A DNA stretch of 10,054 nt from positions 1-10,054 of the forward strand of contig DBOI01000151.1 of assembly GCA_002299245.1 (NCBI GenBank), given 5' to 3'. The notes beneath the pieces are model-generated. The model was not told the DNA's origin, did not search any database, and saw nothing but the letters and a program-made list of their open reading frames with translations. Position numbers and translations under genes: made by a program. This document shows, in pieces, positions 7,049 through 10,054 of the stretch. Numbering within the stretch: the stretch's first letter is position 1; every line of letters begins with the position of its first letter. This DNA is from Hydrogenovibrio sp. UBA650. GTDB taxonomy: Bacteria > Pseudomonadota > Gammaproteobacteria > Thiomicrospirales > Thiomicrospiraceae.

Positions 7049-7089
7049 ATACAACTGCTGTTTGTATAATTATTTTCTGATTTGTATAA
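7049..7089 (-). promoter_or_regulatory. TATACA boxes upstream of ovoA
   Basis: TTATACAA occurs on the minus strand at 7082-7089 and 7062-7069, giving TATACA-N14-TATACA, the same 20-bp step seen at the DUF4397 promoter. ATACAA (7049-7054) and TTGTAT (7062-7067), read on the plus strand, also form an inverted repeat with a 7-base spacer. A -10-like AATAAT (minus, 7069-7074) sits in the same relative place as the -10 of the DUF4397 promoter, but no good -35 is visible, which would fit activator dependence. A shared regulator is inferred. Confidence 0.45.
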
Positions 7090-7122
7090 AAAAACCCGCA
7101 AAATCTATACTGATTGAGCGGG
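7088..7122 (-). terminator. Intrinsic terminator after rpoH
   Basis: On the minus strand CCCGC (7118-7122) pairs with GCGGG (7095-7099), with a short AAT/ATT extension inside a two-base mismatch, followed at once by seven Ts (7088-7094). It lies about 50 nt beyond the rpoH stop. Its T-run merges into the TTATACAA box at 7082-7089 upstream of ovoA. Confidence 0.75.
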
Positions 7123-7169
7123 ATATAAGTTAAATAAACGTGAATTTGGCTTAAAATCTATACAAGCTG

Positions 7170-8057
7170 TCAAGCAATTAACAAATTCTTCATTTTATTC
7201 AGCGCTTGATTTTCAATCTGGCGGATACGCTCCATAGATACACCATACTCGGCAGACAACTCTTTCAGACCGACTTTATCTTCGGTTAGCCAGCGTTTTT
7301 GCAGAATATCACGACTTCTATCATCAAGAGTCGCCAATGCTTGTTTCATGCGAGTTAATTCATAGTTTGCCTGATTTTCCTGCAGAGCAATGGTCTCTGG
7401 ATCGGCTTCCTGACTGATTAGAACAGGAAATGTTGTGTTCTCATTGTCATCGTCAGCATCAAGATCAACAGAGATATCCTTACCGTACAGGCGTGTTTCC
7501 ATTTCCAAAACATCTTTTCTGGTAACGCCAAGTTCTGCCGCAACCTTGTCAGCATCTTTATCACCAAACCACTCCAATGCCTTTTTAGTACTGCGCAGTT
7601 TAAAGAAAAGTTTACGTTGAGCCTTGGTTGTGGCAGTTTTTACAATACGCCAGTTCTTGATAACGTACTCGTTGATTTCGGCTCGAATCCAGTGAACAGC
7701 AAATGTCATTAAACGCACGTTTTCTTCTGGGTTAAAACGCTTGACTGCTTTCATCAGACCAACATTACCTTCTTGGATAATATCACCAAGAGGTAAGCCG
7801 TAACCACTGTATGAACGAGCTACTGGAACCACATAACGCAAAGACGAAACAATTAACTGGCGTGCAGCTTCAACGTCTTGATGATAGTAAAGCTGTTCAG
7901 CCAACTGGCGTTCTTCTTCTGCGGTTAATTGGTGTACGTTTTGAATAACGTGCAGATAAGATTCTAGGTTTTGCCCTGGTACTAGCTGATTGAGCTGGAC
8001 TGCTGGCAGAACTGTGTTGTTTTCTTTCTGTGAGTAAGCGGTAATCTTTGTAGACAT
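7170..8057 (-). CDS. rpoH: RNA polymerase heat-shock sigma factor sigma-32
   Basis: The 295-residue product (E. coli RpoH is 284) directs RNA polymerase to heat-shock promoters. Region 2 is seen in DIIQEGNVGLMKAVKRF (92-108) and RLMTFAVHWIRAEINEY (115-131), the RpoH-specific box in QRKLFFKLR (147-155), and the region 4.2 helix-turn-helix in LKELSAEYGVSMERIRQIE (265-283). The RpoH box separates it from RpoD and RpoS. ATG 8057 is chosen for its GGGTG site 5 bases upstream and a family-like N terminus; a start at the GTG 8111 would lie inside the CIRCE operator. No ftsX or ftsE is adjacent, unlike in E. coli; fliS lies upstream and ovoA downstream. It is probably transcribed alone, between the CIRCE promoter and the terminator at 7088. 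Confidence 0.95.
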   Translation of the reverse strand: MSTKITAYSQKENNTVLPAVQLNQLVPGQNLESYLHVIQNVHQLTAEEERQLAEQLYYHQDVEAARQLIVSSLRYVVPVARSYSGYGLPLGDIIQEGNVGLMKAVKRFNPEENVRLMTFAVHWIRAEINEYVIKNWRIVKTATTKAQRKLFFKLRSTKKALEWFGDKDADKVAAELGVTRKDVLEMETRLYGKDISVDLDADDDNENTTFPVLISQEADPETIALQENQANYELTRMKQALATLDDRSRDILQKRWLTEDKVGLKELSAEYGVSMERIRQIENQALNKMKNLLIA

Positions 8058-8090
8058 AACTTCACCCTTAAAATCAAATTTCATGGAGCT

Positions 8091-8120
8091 AATATAACCT
8101 ATGATTAGCACTCAATGCAA
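8091..8120 (-). promoter_or_regulatory. Predicted sigma-70 promoter of rpoH
   Basis: On the minus strand TTGCAT (8115-8120) and TATATT (8091-8096) are 18 bases apart, matching consensus at 4/6 and 5/6. The -35 lies in the spacer of the CIRCE repeat and one operator arm fills the promoter spacer, so a bound repressor would block polymerase. The leader would be about 27 nt. Confidence 0.6.
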
Positions 8121-8131
8121 GAGAGTGCTAA
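8105..8131. promoter_or_regulatory. CIRCE operator (HrcA-binding inverted repeat)
   Basis: TTAGCACTC (8105-8113), nine bases, then GAGTGCTAA (8123-8131): a perfect match to the CIRCE consensus bound by the HrcA heat-shock repressor. It lies 48 bases upstream of the rpoH ATG and overlaps the predicted promoter, so rpoH is expected to be repressed by HrcA at normal temperature. The hrcA gene itself is not in this window. Confidence 0.93.
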
Positions 8132-8202
8132 TCAGGTTAATGGTCTCTCAATTATTTGTTTATGTGAAGTTTTTGTATTTTGACAGGCCATTCAAAACCA
8201 AT

Positions 8203-8243
8203 AAAAACACAAGTCAATCTATATGATTGACTTGTGTTTTTTT
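8203..8243 (-). terminator. Strong, likely bidirectional terminator after fliS
   Basis: A perfect 17-bp inverted repeat (8203-8219 with 8225-8241, core ACAAGTCAATC / GATTGACTTGT) encloses a five-base loop. It is flanked by five As on the left, which give Ts for minus-strand transcripts, and seven Ts on the right. It lies about 35 nt past the fliS stop and separates it from the rpoH promoter. Confidence 0.88.
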
Positions 8244-8278
8244 AGCGGTGATTTTTTGAGAATTAGCTTTTATAAGAC

Positions 8279-8713
8279 TTAACCATTTTCAGGTAGTTGC
8301 CCTGTCTGCTGCATCATCTCTAACCAACCATCACGAATTTCTGTCAAAATTTCAATCGCGCTGTCCAGATAGAAAGTGTCTTTTTCGCTTACGGCTTCTT
8401 GAATACTATGGTCCGCGTAGCGATAAAGCTCTTCAAGATCATAAGTGAAAGGTGCATCTTGAGTTAGGTTTAGACGATCTCTAAGTGCGTCGAGAATAGT
8501 AGTCATACGTCCCAGATGAAAGCCTTTTTCAACTAAAACCTGGCTTTGATGACAAACCTTAGCAAGATTGCCTTTATCGACGGCGCCCTGTAAAAGCAAC
8601 AAGATAGTTTTGTATGGGTTTTCAGCTAAGTGTTGCTCGGCTTCTTGACTACGACGATACTCTTCAAGAATTGGCGCTTTGTTTTTTTCTGCCGTTGTAT
8701 TGTTTAGAGTCAT
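8279..8713 (-). CDS. fliS: FliS-family flagellin export chaperone
   Basis: FliS binds the C-terminal helix of flagellin in the cytoplasm, stops early polymerisation and delivers it to the flagellar export machine. The 144-residue, all-helical product has the family pattern: NPYKTILLLLQGAVDKG (32-48) as in the usual helix starting with a small residue and LxLMLxxGA, then DLEELYRYADHSIQEA (97-112) and LTEIRDGWLEMM (127-138). Slightly longer at the N terminus than typical FliS. The start ATG has AGGGGA seven bases upstream. It stands apart from fliC and fliD, which usually neighbour it, but a sigma-54 promoter upstream suits the flagellar cascade of polar-flagellate gammaproteobacteria. The assignment is by recalled pattern and is fairly sure. 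Confidence 0.82.
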   Translation of the reverse strand: MTLNNTTAEKNKAPILEEYRRSQEAEQHLAENPYKTILLLLQGAVDKGNLAKVCHQSQVLVEKGFHLGRMTTILDALRDRLNLTQDAPFTYDLEELYRYADHSIQEAVSEKDTFYLDSAIEILTEIRDGWLEMMQQTGQLPENG

Positions 8714-8788
8714 GGTTGTTCCCCTGTAGAATTCCTGGTTATTTGTTGTCTTCTAATTCAGTGACAGTGTAATTCTGAAATTCTAATG

Positions 8789-8805
8789 AGCATAAGGCGT
8801 GCCAA
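8789..8805 (-). promoter_or_regulatory. Sigma-54 (RpoN) -24/-12 promoter of fliS
   Basis: The minus strand reads TTGGCACG-CCTT-ATGCT against the consensus TTGGCACG-N4-TTGCW, a single mismatch, with the required GG-N10-GC spacing. The start of transcription would be near 8779, giving a leader of about 66 nt. In many gammaproteobacteria RpoN with FleQ/FlrA drives flagellar genes, which supports the FliS call. Confidence 0.8.
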
Positions 8806-8902
8806 GGGCGTTTTTACGGGCGACAAATAATTTTATATTTTATTATAACTACTTGATATTTAATTAAAAAATAACTTATGAAATCTTTGTTCGGCTTTGT
8901 CT

Positions 8903-8922
8903 AAAAAAATGACCAGATGTCA
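8903..8922 (-). terminator. Possible weak terminator after the diguanylate cyclase
   Basis: On the minus strand TGAC-ATCTG-GTCA is followed by seven Ts, about 26 nt past the stop. The stem is only 4 bp, so its strength is doubtful; position and T-run favour it. Confidence 0.35.
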
Positions 8923-8948
8923 AAAAATTGTTCTGTTTAATTCTCTCC

Positions 8949-9974
8949 TTAGCTAACAACTTGATTCCGGCCTCTCTTTTTGGCCTCGTAGAGTTTTTTG
9001 TCGGCTTGAACAAAAAGATCATCAACATCAGTAGAGTTGTTAATAGATTGCACGCCAAAACTAGCCGTGATTGGGTCAGACACGCCAAGTTTCTGATAAT
9101 TAATACTTGATAGTTGTTGTTTTATATTTTTTGCTTTTATAGCGGCCTGTTGCAAATCTGTTCCAGGCAAGATGATTACGAACTCTTCTCCTCCCCAGCG
9201 CACAACAATGTCTTCAGACCTTGTATGAGAAGTGAGTTGTTTGGCGACTTCAATCAAAGCTTGATCGCCGGTTGCATGTCCATAAGTATCGTTAATCTGT
9301 TTAAAGTTATCCAGGTCAAGGATGATTATTGAAAACACATTTCCATGGCGTTGATAAATACTGAACTCGCGCTCAAATTCTGTAACGGCGGCTCTTCTAT
9401 TTAGTAACTCTGTTAGAGGGTCTAATCGGGAGGTTAGATTTAGCTTTTCATTTATTATCAGTGCATTTCTATGAGAAGTTGAGCGTAGATATTCATAAAT
9501 AAATGCCATGCCAGCTAGCAAAAAGAAAGTGGATAAAAAACGAACTTTGAAGCTTGTTTCATATTGATAGACAAAGGTTTGATCACCAAAAAAAACAAAT
9601 AGTACAACCGCTAGATAGATCAAACTACTCATTAGCCCAAACAAGAAGCCTTTAAGCAGCAAGATAATAACAATAATTGGATAGGCCCAAAGAATTCCTG
9701 TTCCGTCACAGCAGCCACCAGTAACGGTTAGATAAGACATCAATAGAATGCCTATAAAAGATAGGGTGATTTCGCCAATCGAGATGTTGTCTTTTATGAT
9801 CATCAGGCTTAAGGATATGAGCACAACAACAAGAATGATTAGTAGTATGGTGCCATGGAATATAGCCCCTTTAAAAAGGGCGGTGGTTCCAAAAACCAGC
9901 AAAAAAATCAAGGTGATTATGCCGCTATAAAGAACAAACTTTTTTTGAAAATCTGATTGAGATAGTGGTTCCAC
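8949..9974 (-). CDS. Membrane-bound diguanylate cyclase (GGDEF family, GGEEF site)
   Basis: It makes cyclic di-GMP from two GTP. The 341-residue product starts with about six hydrophobic segments (roughly 14-34, 40-60, 68-85, 93-110, 111-130 and 146-163), a sensor region I cannot match to a named domain, then a short linker and a GGDEF domain: DPLTELLNRRA (185-195), DLDNFKQINDTYGHATGD (220-237), the active-site GGEEF (261-265) and the product-inhibition I-site RSED (252-255). All key residues are present, so it should be active and feedback-inhibited. An adjacent Cys pair (88-89) lies in a Gly-rich stretch, GGCCDGTG, beside a membrane segment. The start is GTG 9974: an in-frame TAA is just upstream and the next Met is residue 58, inside the membrane region; its Shine-Dalgarno is poor. 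The signal sensed is unknown; fliS next door hints at motility control. Confidence 0.92.
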   Translation of the reverse strand: MEPLSQSDFQKKFVLYSGIITLIFLLVFGTTALFKGAIFHGTILLIILVVVLISLSLMIIKDNISIGEITLSFIGILLMSYLTVTGGCCDGTGILWAYPIIVIILLLKGFLFGLMSSLIYLAVVLFVFFGDQTFVYQYETSFKVRFLSTFFLLAGMAFIYEYLRSTSHRNALIINEKLNLTSRLDPLTELLNRRAAVTEFEREFSIYQRHGNVFSIIILDLDNFKQINDTYGHATGDQALIEVAKQLTSHTRSEDIVVRWGGEEFVIILPGTDLQQAAIKAKNIKQQLSSINYQKLGVSDPITASFGVQSINNSTDVDDLFVQADKKLYEAKKRGRNQVVS

Positions 9975-10054
9975 AAAATGCCAAATGTATATTTAAATAT
10001 TGGTTTAAGTAAATATAACACAATCCGATTTTTGGAGAGCGTTCAAAATTCTGT

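Noticed and set aside
8058..8111. Longer RpoH from GTG 8111
   Set aside because: That start lies inside the CIRCE operator and upstream of the predicted transcription start; ATG 8057 has a good ribosome site.
9989..10000. ATATTTAAATAT palindrome upstream of the diguanylate cyclase
   Set aside because: A 12-base AT-only palindrome is common in AT-rich spacer DNA, and no convincing -35/-10 pair could be fixed nearby.

Overview
The window reads as ordinary chromosome of a fairly AT-rich, probably marine gammaproteobacterium. The RpoH box, the zwf-pgl pair, a FliS with a sigma-54 promoter and an ovothiol synthase gene all fit that group. A Kangiella-like or related lineage is a guess that the sequence alone cannot settle. 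I see no mobile element, CRISPR array, tRNA or rRNA, and no gene-free stretch longer than 300 bases.

Layout. The plus strand carries the 3' part of zwf (glucose-6-phosphate dehydrogenase, cut by the left edge) and then pgl (6-phosphogluconolactonase); together they are the two oxidative steps that make NADPH. Everything to the right is on the minus strand. Reading in the direction of transcription from the right edge, there is a membrane diguanylate cyclase, an isolated fliS behind a sigma-54 promoter, rpoH (sigma-32) behind a perfect CIRCE operator, ovoA, an overlapping MalY/PatB-type PLP lyase that is probably ovoB, and a lipoprotein with four DUF4397-type repeats that converges on pgl.

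The most interesting part is 3400-7120. ovoA is split by a single missing base near 5993-5999, although both halves are otherwise intact and the lyase overlaps its 3' end by 19 nt. It is therefore a very recent pseudogene, a sequencing error or a recoded gene. The regions upstream of ovoA and of the DUF4397 lipoprotein gene share copies of TTATACAA/TTGTATAA and the same TATACA-N14-TATACA layout. The lipoprotein promoter also has two pairs of 11-bp-spaced direct repeats, a geometry like that of CarH/LitR-type MerR operators. This suggests, without proving it, a stress- or light-linked regulon joining ovothiol synthesis to a cell-envelope lipoprotein.

Functionally the window leans towards stress and redox: NADPH supply (zwf-pgl), a thiol-histidine antioxidant (ovoA-ovoB), and the heat-shock sigma factor under HrcA-type control. 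A second theme is motility and c-di-GMP (fliS, diguanylate cyclase).
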